From positions 1 through 6,135 of the forward strand of contig JAITVB010000040.1 in NCBI GenBank assembly GCA_031286025.1: a DNA stretch of 6,135 nt, read 5' to 3'. The notes under the pieces were generated by a model, which was not told where the DNA came from, searched no databases, and worked only from the letters and a program-made list of their open reading frames with translations. The stretch comes from Rikenellaceae bacterium. GTDB taxonomy: Bacteria; Bacteroidota; Bacteroidia; Bacteroidales; Rikenellaceae. The position numbers and the translations under genes are program-made. Below, piece after piece: positions 1 through 5,853 of the stretch; the first letter of the stretch is position 1; every line of letters begins with the position of its first letter.

Positions 1-730
1 GTACACGCGCCAGATCGTCAGGCGTATCCACCGCCAACGACTCGCGGTCGGTGACGGCCACGCGAATGCGAAAACCGTTTTCGAGCCAACGCAGTTGTTC
101 GAGTGACTCGGCTGTTTCCAACACGCCGGGTTTCAAGTCGGCAATTTCCCGTAAAACCTTGCTCCGGTAAGCATAGATCCCCAGGTGTTTCAGAAAAGGG
201 TGTTTGGCCTGCCATTCTTCAGCCGGTTCGTTGCGCAGGTAAGGAACCACCGAGCGACTGAAATAGAGCGCATAGCCTTCGCGTGAAATAACCACCTTGG
301 GAGAATAGGGGTTAAAAATATCTTCGCCCTTGCCGAACGGTTTCACTGATGTGGCGATGTCGGTGTCGGGCAGATTAAAGCAGGTGGCGAGTTGTTGCAA
401 CTGTTCGGCGGCGACGAACGGTTCGTCGCCCTGGATGTTGACCACCACGTCGAAACGTTCGCCGGTGCGCCGCTCGATCGTGTCGAGGGCTTCGCGGCAG
501 CGATCGGTGCCGCTGCGGTGGTCGGGCGAGGTCATCACCACCCGGCCGCCGAAAAATTCCACGGCGTCACTGATCCGTCCGTCGTCGGTCGCCACCCAAC
601 AGGCGTCAAAGACCTGTGAGGCGCGTTCGTAAACGTGTTGGATCATCGGTTTGCCCGCAATGTCGGCCAACGGTTTGCCGGGGAAGCGGCTTGAGGCGTA
701 ACGGGCAGGGATCAGGGCCAGGAATTTCAT
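1..730 (-). CDS. kdsB: 3-deoxy-manno-octulosonate cytidylyltransferase (CMP-Kdo synthetase), 3' end cut by window
   Basis: KdsB is a cytoplasmic enzyme that activates Kdo with CTP to give CMP-Kdo, the donor for the inner core of lipopolysaccharide. The minus-strand reading frame opens at the ATG at 730-728 and stays open to base 1, giving 243 codons; the family is usually about 250 residues, so only a few C-terminal residues are missing. Visible family motifs are the N-terminal nucleotide-binding segment IPARYASSRFPGKPL (residues 7-21), HRSGTDR (71-77), VVNIQGDEPF (96-105), the FSRSVVPYLR segment (157-166) and HLGIYAYR (182-189). The C-terminal stretch SLAVDTPDDLARV is also typical. The start is fixed because the conserved MKFLALIPAR begins right there. 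The gene is divergent from the hydrolase-glycosyltransferase-miaA unit and has its own promoter. No frameshift is seen, and identification is secure. Confidence 0.96.
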   Translation of the reverse strand, partial: MKFLALIPARYASSRFPGKPLADIAGKPMIQHVYERASQVFDACWVATDDGRISDAVEFFGGRVVMTSPDHRSGTDRCREALDTIERRTGERFDVVVNIQGDEPFVAAEQLQQLATCFNLPDTDIATSVKPFGKGEDIFNPYSPKVVISREGYALYFSRSVVPYLRNEPAEEWQAKHPFLKHLGIYAYRSKVLREIADLKPGVLETAESLEQLRWLENGFRIRVAVTDRESLAVDTPDDLARV

Positions 731-751
731 AGGAGCCTTCCGGTAATTGTG

Positions 752-759
752 CAAATATA
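752..759 (-). promoter_or_regulatory. Probable kdsB promoter, Bacteroidetes -7 element
   Basis: On the minus strand this reads TATATTTG, matching the Bacteroidetes -7 consensus TAnnTTTG, and is followed by C. Transcription would begin around base 745, leaving a leader of roughly 15 bases before the kdsB ATG at 730. The -33 element is poor: the best TTTG-like match 19-22 bases upstream is TTTC at a spacing of 22. The call rests on the -7 element and its position. Confidence 0.6.
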
Positions 760-855
760 GCGGAATTTTGTATTTTTTGATGAAATGAACACAGCAAAAA
801 ACGGACTTGTACCCCTTTGGGGGAAGAATTACCATGATGACAGCACCATTGTCCG

Positions 856-867
856 GTTAAAGTTAAC
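856..867 (+). repeat. Short tandem GTTAA repeat in the divergent intergenic region
   Basis: The sequence GTTAAAGTTAAC contains GTTAA twice at a 6-base period and ends in the palindrome GTTAAC. It lies between the kdsB and hydrolase promoters, 35 bases upstream of the hydrolase -33 element, so it could be a regulator-binding site. In an AT-rich intergenic stretch it may also be chance. Confidence 0.25.
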
Positions 868-901
868 GATTTTTTGAGAATGACGCAAAAGCAGATCCGA
901 A

Positions 902-933
902 TTTGATAAAAAAGCAAAATAGGGTTATATTTG
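902..933 (+). promoter_or_regulatory. Promoter of the SGNH hydrolase-glycosyltransferase-miaA unit
   Basis: TTTG at 902-905 is separated by exactly 20 bases from TATATTTG at 926-933. This is a full match to the Bacteroidetes housekeeping promoter (-33 TTTG, spacer 19-21, -7 TAnnTTTG). Transcription would start near 939-942, giving a leader of about 17 bases before the ATG at 958. The TTG at 931 that opens the longer reading frame lies inside this -7 element and so cannot be the start codon of this transcript. Confidence 0.8.
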
Positions 934-939
934 TCGGAA

Positions 940-949
940 CGATTAATCG
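940..949. promoter_or_regulatory. Perfect 10-bp palindrome at the predicted transcription start
   Basis: CGATTAATCG reads the same on both strands and sits where transcription from the TATATTTG element at 926-933 should begin. Its position would suit a repressor operator or a short 5' stem, but no known regulator site is recognised. A 10-bp palindrome can occur by chance. Confidence 0.25.
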
Positions 950-957
950 ACACGTGT

Positions 958-1647
958 ATGAAAAAGTATTTCCTGGCCTTATTGGCCCTTGCGGCCGCCT
1001 TGCCGGGAATGGCCCAACAAGACCAGTATAAATGGGCGGGGTTCAACCGCTATGCCCAATCCGATGCCGAAATAAAAGCCCGCGCGGTGGCGCCTGTCGC
1101 CGTCTTTATAGGCAACTCGATCACCGAAGGGTGGGTACGTGTCCGGCCTGCGTTCTTTGAATCGAACAACTACGTAGGGCGTGGTATCAGCGGTCAGACC
1201 ACGCCGCAATTCCTGTCGCGCTTCCGGGCCGATGTGATCGAACTGCGTCCCCGCGTGGCGGTGATCGGAGGCGGGATCAACGATATGGCCGAAAAGGTGG
1301 GGACGTACAATGCCGACCTTACGTTCGGAAATATTTGCTCGATGGCCGAACTGGCCCGGATCAACGGTATCACGCCCGTTCTGACTTCCGTGCTGCCTGC
1401 GGCCCTTATTCCTTGGAATAAGGAACTGGTGTGGAACCCATCATGGATAGCCGAAATGAACGCCCGCATCAAGGCTTACGCAGCCGCCCGGGGGATCGCG
1501 TATGTGGACTATTACGCAAAGATGGAGGACGGAAAGCAGGGGTTGATCGCCGAATACACTTACGACGGGGTGCATGTCACCGCCGCGGGCTATGCCGTAA
1601 TGGAAGCGCTTGTGCAGGCGGCCATCGACAAGGCGTTGGATCGTTAA
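958..1647 (+). CDS. Secreted SGNH/GDSL-family hydrolase (esterase/acetylhydrolase type)
   Basis: The 229-residue protein begins with a clear Sec signal peptide: MKK, a hydrophobic run of Leu/Ala, then probable cleavage after PGMA (residue 19), before QQD. There is no lipobox cysteine, so it is likely periplasmic or secreted. SGNH blocks follow in order: FIGNSITEGW (50-59) with nucleophile Ser54, GRGISGQ with Gly79, GGGINDM with Asn108, and TYDGVH with Asp203 and His206 of the catalytic triad. The first block reads GNS rather than GDS, a common variant. The family deacylates sugars, lipids or other esters; the substrate cannot be read from sequence. The ATG at 958 is chosen over an in-frame TTG at 931 because the signal peptide starts at 958 and the TTG is inside the promoter. 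It is the first gene of a three-gene unit with a glycosyltransferase 12 bases downstream, so a glycan substrate is plausible. Confidence 0.9.
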   Translation: MKKYFLALLALAAALPGMAQQDQYKWAGFNRYAQSDAEIKARAVAPVAVFIGNSITEGWVRVRPAFFESNNYVGRGISGQTTPQFLSRFRADVIELRPRVAVIGGGINDMAEKVGTYNADLTFGNICSMAELARINGITPVLTSVLPAALIPWNKELVWNPSWIAEMNARIKAYAAARGIAYVDYYAKMEDGKQGLIAEYTYDGVHVTAAGYAVMEALVQAAIDKALDR

Positions 1648-1659
1648 ATACGGGAAAGG

Positions 1660-2640
1660 ATGAATGTCGTCATCGAAAGTAACTGCCGGATTCCGGCTTT
1701 CAAATACGGCGGCATTGAGCGGGTAATCTGGAGCCTCGGCAAAGAATTTTTCCGGATGGGCCATCGGGTGACTTTTCTGGTTGGTCAGGGGTCAACCTGT
1801 GATTTTGCCAGAGTCATCGAACGGGATCCTGAGATACCTATTGAAAAACAGATTCCCGAAGGCACGGATATCGTTCATTTTAATAACAATCCGGCGGCAG
1901 GTTTCCCTATTCCCCATCTGGTGACCATTCACGGCAATGTCAACCCGCCGGCGATGGACTTCAATTCGGTCTTCATTTCGCGCGATCACGCCCGGCGCCA
2001 TGGGTCGGAATGTTTCGTTTACAACGGCCTTGACTGGGACGAATATGGCCCGGTCGACCTCGCCTGTCGCCGTACTTATTTTCACTTTCTGGGCAAGGCG
2101 GCTTGGCGGGTCAAGAACGTGAAGGACGCCATTGTGATGACGAAGCGTGTTCCCGGGGGGAAGTTGATGGTATTCGGCGGTGACCGGTTTAATTTCAAGA
2201 TGGGGATGCGTTTTACATTTTCGCCGCGGACCAGTTTTTATGGAATGGTCGGCGGTGAGGAGAAATACAGGCTGTTGAACGGTTCGAAAGGGCTTGTTTT
2301 TCCGGTGAAATGGGACGAACCTTTCGGATTGGCTATTACGGAAAGCCTCTATTTCGGCGCGCCGGTCTTTGGGACGCCTTACGGTTCGTTACCCGAACTG
2401 ATTACGCCCGAGGTCGGCTTTCTTTCCGACAGCCGGGGCGAACTGACCGAAGCGATGGCGCAGGCTAGCGGCTACTCGGCCGCCGCGTGCCACGAATATG
2501 CGCGCGACCGGTTCAATTCTCGGGTGATGGCCGAAGTTTACCTGCGCCTCTACGAAACGGTACTCAGCGGAAAAACGCTGAATGAAAAAGCGCCGGGCTG
2601 TTCCACGCCCGGTTATACCACTTATCAACTCCGCCCCTGA
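1660..2640 (+). CDS. GT4-type (GT-B fold) glycosyltransferase
   Basis: This 326-residue protein has hallmarks of retaining group 1/GT4 transferases. The N-terminal domain carries YGGIERV (16-22), the acceptor-side loop of many GT4 enzymes, then LVTIHGN (87-93) and YNGLDWDEYG (121-130), the usual V.NG.D linker. The C-terminal nucleotide-sugar domain starts at FLGKAAWRVKN (143-153), has MVFGG (170-174), and ends with WDEPFGLAITESLYFGAPV (218-236), where Glu220 and Glu228 form the E-x7-E motif. It is somewhat short for the family (350-400). There is no signal peptide or membrane segment, so it should be cytoplasmic or membrane-associated. Start ATG follows the purine-rich GGGAAAGG at 1652-1659. 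It lies 12 bases after the hydrolase and 3 before miaA, so co-transcription is likely. Donor and acceptor are unknown; nearby kdsB hints at envelope glycan work, but this is inference. Confidence 0.85.
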   Translation: MNVVIESNCRIPAFKYGGIERVIWSLGKEFFRMGHRVTFLVGQGSTCDFARVIERDPEIPIEKQIPEGTDIVHFNNNPAAGFPIPHLVTIHGNVNPPAMDFNSVFISRDHARRHGSECFVYNGLDWDEYGPVDLACRRTYFHFLGKAAWRVKNVKDAIVMTKRVPGGKLMVFGGDRFNFKMGMRFTFSPRTSFYGMVGGEEKYRLLNGSKGLVFPVKWDEPFGLAITESLYFGAPVFGTPYGSLPELITPEVGFLSDSRGELTEAMAQASGYSAAACHEYARDRFNSRVMAEVYLRLYETVLSGKTLNEKAPGCSTPGYTTYQLRP

Positions 2641-2643
2641 CCG

Positions 2644-3555
2644 ATGATCACGCTGCTTGGCCCGACCGCTTCCGGAAAGACCGCCTTGGCCGTCCGCATC
2701 GCGGCCCGGTCGGGGATGGAGATCGTTTCGGCCGATTCGCGTCAGGTTTATCGCGGGATGGACATCGGCACCGGCAAGGATATTGCGGAATATCGGTTCG
2801 ACGGGAAACTTGTTCCGGTTCATTTGCTCGATATTCACGATGCCGGTTACAAGTATAGCCTTTTTGAATATCAGCAGGATTTTTTCACCGCATATCGCCG
2901 ACTCGTTTCCGAGGGGAAGGGCGTGTTGCTGTGTGGCGGCAGCGGGCTTTACATCGAGGCGGTGACCGGGGGGTACGAATTATATCCCGTGCCGCCCGAC
3001 GAAGCGTTGCGCGCCGAACTCGAAGGATTTTCACTGAAAGAACTTTCCGAAAAACTGGCGGCGATGAAGCGCCTGCACAATCGCACCGACCTCGACAACA
3101 AAAAGCGCGTGATCCGTGCTATCGAGATCGAAACGTTTATCGAAAAACATCCGGAAGCCGCCGTCCCCGATTTTCCATCGATCGAAAACCTCTGCCTCGG
3201 GATCGACGTGCCGCGCGAAGTACGCCGTGAGCGGATTACCCGCCGTCTGCACGCCCGCCTCGAAGGAGGGTTGGTCGAGGAGGTGAGGGGATTGCTCGAT
3301 CGCGGCATCGCGCCGGAAGACCTGGCTTATTACGGCCTCGAATACAAATATCTTACCCTCTGTCTGACAGGACGACTTTCCTATGAAAAGATGGTCCGCG
3401 AATTGGAAATCGCGATCCACCGGTTCGGCAAACGCCAGATGACGTGGTTCCGGGGCATGGAGCGCCGCGGTACCAGGATCCATTGGATCGACGGCACGCA
3501 GTCCGTCGAAACGCAACTCGACGAAGCATTGCGGATCATTGCCCAAAACCGATAG
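2644..3555 (+). CDS. miaA: tRNA dimethylallyltransferase, MiaA family (divergent paralogue type)
   Basis: MiaA transfers a dimethylallyl group from DMAPP to N6 of A37 in tRNAs reading UNN codons. The 303-residue length fits the family. Motifs in order: P-loop GPTASGKT (6-13); SADSRQVYRGMDIGTGKD (29-46) with the conserved catalytic-type Asp31; CGGSGLYIEAV (97-107); NKKRVIRAIEI (152-162); RLHARLEGGLVEEV (201-214); and the C-terminal RFGKRQMTWFRG (260-271) that contacts tRNA. Differences from textbook MiaA are Ser100 where the family usually has Thr in GGTGLY, and GLEYKYL (231-237) where it usually has GYKE. Bacteroides genomes commonly carry two miaA genes, and these changes suggest the divergent second copy (inference). 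The ATG at 2644 is placed just before the P-loop, as usual, 3 bases after the glycosyltransferase stop. It is probably the last gene of the unit, as non-coding sequence and a new promoter follow. Confidence 0.92.
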   Translation: MITLLGPTASGKTALAVRIAARSGMEIVSADSRQVYRGMDIGTGKDIAEYRFDGKLVPVHLLDIHDAGYKYSLFEYQQDFFTAYRRLVSEGKGVLLCGGSGLYIEAVTGGYELYPVPPDEALRAELEGFSLKELSEKLAAMKRLHNRTDLDNKKRVIRAIEIETFIEKHPEAAVPDFPSIENLCLGIDVPREVRRERITRRLHARLEGGLVEEVRGLLDRGIAPEDLAYYGLEYKYLTLCLTGRLSYEKMVRELEIAIHRFGKRQMTWFRGMERRGTRIHWIDGTQSVETQLDEALRIIAQNR

Positions 3556-3626
3556 CGCTTGATTTTGATGTTGCTTCGCTGCGTTTCGTGAGTTCCCCCG
3601 CCACTGGCGTGGTGACACGTGGAGTG

Positions 3627-3653
3627 CAACTTTTTTTATCAGGGAAAAAGTTG
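3627..3653. repeat. Perfect 9-bp inverted repeat upstream of folE
   Basis: CAACTTTTT (3627-3635) and AAAAAGTTG (3645-3653) are exact reverse complements around a 9-base loop. In RNA this forms a mostly A-U hairpin. It has no T-run after either arm in either direction, so it is not a standard intrinsic terminator. It lies 21 bases upstream of the probable folE -33 region, which also allows a role as a protein-binding site. Confidence 0.45.
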
Positions 3654-3673
3654 GGCGGCATACTCCGAAATTC

Positions 3674-3704
3674 TTTTCAAAATCGAACAGAAAAACTACC
3701 TTTG
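3674..3704 (+). promoter_or_regulatory. Probable folE promoter
   Basis: TACCTTTG at 3697-3704 matches the Bacteroidetes -7 consensus TAnnTTTG. The -33 element is weaker: TTTT at 3674-3677 with a 19-base spacer matches TTTG in three of four positions. Transcription should begin near 3711, leaving about 10 bases before the ATG at 3722. This is too short for a strong ribosome-binding site or a riboswitch. It indicates that folE is transcribed separately from miaA. Confidence 0.65.
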
Positions 3705-3721
3705 CAGTTTACAAACGCATT

Positions 3722-4342
3722 ATGCCGGAAAAAGATTCCATCGAAAACTATCGCGGGGAAGAGTCGTACAACGATCTCAAGACAGAACAGCTGATGTTTC
3801 ACTACGGTGAAATTCTGAAGTTGATCGGCGAAGATCCCGCGCGCGAAGGCTTGCAGAAGACCCCGGAACGCGTTGCCAAAGCGATGGGTTTTCTCGTTAG
3901 CGGCTATGGACAGGACGCGGAAGAAATTCTCTTATCGGCCAAATTCAGGGAAGAATACAGGCAAATGGTGATCGTCAAGGATATCGAACTCTACTCGCTG
4001 TGCGAACACCACCTGATGCCGTTTATCGGCAAGGCCCATGTGGCTTATATCCCCAACGGCCATATCACGGGCCTGTCCAAAATCGCCCGCGTGGTCGAAG
4101 TCTTTGCCCGGCGCCTGCAAGTGCAGGAACGGCTGACGGTCCAGATCCGCGACTGTATCCAACGCGCGCTCAACCCGATGGGGGTGGCCGTGGTGATCGA
4201 GGCGTCGCACACCTGCATGCAGATGCGTGGCATTCAGAAACAAAATTCGACGACCACCACGTCGGCATTCACGGGCGTATTCCTTTCGCAGATGCAGACA
4301 CGCGAGGAGTTCATTCACTTGATCAGCAATAAACTGCGTTGA
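3722..4342 (+). CDS. folE: GTP cyclohydrolase I
   Basis: FolE is a cytoplasmic, zinc-dependent, usually decameric enzyme that converts GTP to 7,8-dihydroneopterin triphosphate, the first step of folate and other pterin pathways. The 206-residue protein has the type IA signatures: [13 protein letters not shown] (43-55), LCEHHLMPF (93-101), [15 protein letters not shown] (117-131), RLQVQERLT (131-139) and [10 protein letters not shown] (161-170). Zinc ligands equivalent to E. coli Cys110, His113 and Cys181 are Cys94, His97 and Cys165; the active-site His112 and His179 equivalents are His96 and His163. All key residues are present, so it should be active. The start is the ATG at 3722, about 10 bases after the predicted transcription start. 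Its own promoter precedes it, and a PurF-like gene follows 37 bases downstream, probably on the same transcript. Confidence 0.97.
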   Translation: MPEKDSIENYRGEESYNDLKTEQLMFHYGEILKLIGEDPAREGLQKTPERVAKAMGFLVSGYGQDAEEILLSAKFREEYRQMVIVKDIELYSLCEHHLMPFIGKAHVAYIPNGHITGLSKIARVVEVFARRLQVQERLTVQIRDCIQRALNPMGVAVVIEASHTCMQMRGIQKQNSTTTTSAFTGVFLSQMQTREEFIHLISNKLR

Positions 4343-4379
4343 ATTCAGCGCGACAACTTATTTAAAACAAGATGAAAAG

Positions 4380-5798
4380 ATGAGCGGTTTTTTTTGTTGT
4401 ATTTCGAAGAGAGAGTGTGTTTCGGATGTTTTTTACGGGACGGATTACCATTCCCACCTGGGCACCAAGCGCGCGGGAATGGCGTTTTATACCAACGAAC
4501 TGTTCATCCGGTCGATCCATAGCCTCGAAAGTGCTTATTTCCGAAACAAATTCGAACCGGAACTCGACCGCTTCGCAGGTGCCAGGATCGGCGTCGGAGT
4601 GATCAGCGACACCGAATCGCAACCCATTACACTGACGTCCCATCTGGGGCGTTTTGCATTGGTGACGATCGGACGCATCGACAACCTTGACGAGATCACG
4701 GAGAAATTACTGGAGAAACGGATCAATTTCGCCGAATTGTCGGGCTCGAAGATCAACCCCACGGAGTTGGTGGCGATCTTGATCAGCTTGGCCAATACGT
4801 TCGAGGAGGGGATCGAAGAGGTGCACAATATCGTTAAAGGGTCGTGCAGTATGTTGATCCTGACCGACAAGGGCCTCTATGCCGTGCGCGACAAGTATGG
4901 CCGCACGCCGGTGGTGTTGGGACGCAATACCGACGGATTTGTGGTGGCGACTGAAAGTTCTTCGTTCACCAACCTCGACTATACGCTCGTGCGCGATTTG
5001 AAACCCCGCGAAGGCGTATTCATTACGGCCGATGAAGTAAAGACAGTCGTTGCACCGGGGCCGAAGAACCAGATTTGCGCCTTCATGTGGGTGTATTATG
5101 GCTATCCGTCGTCGTACTACGAAGGAATCAACGTCGAGGCGGCCCGTTATCGCTGCGGGGCGGCACTGGCGCGGCGCGACGACATGAATGAATACGATTT
5201 CGTGGCCGACATTCCCGACTCGGGCGTAGGCCATGCGATCGGTTACAGCAATCAGGCCTGCAAACCTTATAAGCGTGCCTTTGTGAAATACACGCCTACC
5301 TGGCCCCGCAGTTTTATGCCGCAAAACCAAAATATGCGCAGCCTGGTGGCCAGGATGAAACTCATCCCGAACCAGGCGCTGACGTGCGGGGCGCGGATCA
5401 TTTTTCTCGACGACTCAATCGTGCGGGGAACGCAGTTGCAGGACAACGTCGTAAAACTGCGCGAATCGGGCGTGAAGGAAATTCATATGCGTATCGCCTG
5501 TCCGCCGCTGATCTTTCCGTGTAACTTTTTGAACTTCTCGTCGTCGCGCTCATCGTTCGACCTCTATACCCGCCGCATTATTCGCGACTTGGAGGGATGC
5601 GATGATTTTTCGGACGAGATCTTGCGGGAGTATGCCGATCCGGAAACCGACCGATACAAAAAGATGGTCGAAGTGATGCGCCGGTATGTCGGCCTCGACT
5701 CGCTCCGTTTCCAACACCTCGGAGATATGGTCGAAGCGATCGGATTGCCGAAGAGCGAGCTTTGCACCCATTGTTGGGATAACTCCGGTTGCTTCTGA
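4380..5798 (+). CDS. PurF-like phosphoribosyltransferase with a degenerate glutaminase domain
   Basis: This 472-residue protein aligns along its length with PurF, which makes phosphoribosylamine from PRPP and glutamine. The C-terminal half is well kept: VADIPDSGVGHAIGY (275-289), RSFMPQNQNMR (310-320), and the PRPP loop FLDDSIVRGT (342-351). Cys233 (QICAF), Cys381 (FPCNF), Cys462 and Cys465 (LCTHC) match the four cysteines that bind the Fe-S cluster in Bacillus-type PurF. The N-terminal half (1-225) keeps the fold outline (HLGTKRAGM, NPTELVAILI) but lacks the chemistry. PurF starts MCG with Cys as nucleophile; this one starts MSG. The GHVRYAT arginine, the HNGN asparagine and the SSDTE aspartate are replaced around residues 71-77, 97 and 127. 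No in-frame start exists between the upstream stop at 4320-4322 and 4380. Similar proteins are generally labelled amidophosphoribosyltransferase, but glutamine use here is unlikely; ammonia use, another nucleophile or a regulatory role are open. Confidence 0.85.
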   Translation: MSGFFCCISKRECVSDVFYGTDYHSHLGTKRAGMAFYTNELFIRSIHSLESAYFRNKFEPELDRFAGARIGVGVISDTESQPITLTSHLGRFALVTIGRIDNLDEITEKLLEKRINFAELSGSKINPTELVAILISLANTFEEGIEEVHNIVKGSCSMLILTDKGLYAVRDKYGRTPVVLGRNTDGFVVATESSSFTNLDYTLVRDLKPREGVFITADEVKTVVAPGPKNQICAFMWVYYGYPSSYYEGINVEAARYRCGAALARRDDMNEYDFVADIPDSGVGHAIGYSNQACKPYKRAFVKYTPTWPRSFMPQNQNMRSLVARMKLIPNQALTCGARIIFLDDSIVRGTQLQDNVVKLRESGVKEIHMRIACPPLIFPCNFLNFSSSRSSFDLYTRRIIRDLEGCDDFSDEILREYADPETDRYKKMVEVMRRYVGLDSLRFQHLGDMVEAIGLPKSELCTHCWDNSGCF

Positions 5799-5853
5799 CG
5801 ATGAAAACGGCGATCATATCCTAATCGTACGCGACGGGAGGGATGCAACGCTC

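Noticed and set aside
330..632. Plus-strand open frames of 75-100 codons at 330-632
   Set aside because: They lie wholly inside kdsB on the opposite strand, whose protein shows clear family motifs; no recognisable domain is seen in the plus-strand frames.
812..822. CCCC-TTT-GGGG hairpin in the kdsB/hydrolase intergenic region
   Set aside because: Only 4 bp with a 3-base loop and no following T-run; upstream of both predicted transcripts, so not a terminator or leader structure.
931..957. In-frame TTG at 931 giving a longer SGNH hydrolase with nine extra residues
   Set aside because: The TTG overlaps the -7 element TATATTTG and precedes the predicted transcription start. The signal peptide MKKYFLALL begins cleanly at the ATG at 958.
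3031..3618. A 195-codon minus-strand open frame over the 3' part of miaA
   Set aside because: It is a shadow of miaA; long antisense frames are expected in GC-rich coding DNA, and the product shows no recognisable domain.
3570..3637. Intrinsic terminator after miaA (GTTGC/GCAAC stem before T7)
   Set aside because: The stem is only 5 bp with a loop of about 51 bases. The inner hairpin is 4 bp and sits 11 bases from the T-run. Too weak to annotate as a terminator.
4372..4383. ATG AAA AGA TGA mini-frame overlapping the PurF-like start, as a possible translational coupling leader
   Set aside because: Three codons only and probably chance in an A-rich, purine-rich ribosome-binding region.
4707..5330. 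A 207-codon minus-strand open frame inside the PurF-like gene
   Set aside because: It is antisense to a gene with clear PurF motifs, has no recognisable domain and no promoter or start context.
5799..5853. Bidirectional terminator between the convergent PurF-like gene and deoC
   Set aside because: Only a 4-bp CGAT/ATCG pairing is visible and no T-run follows it on either strand.
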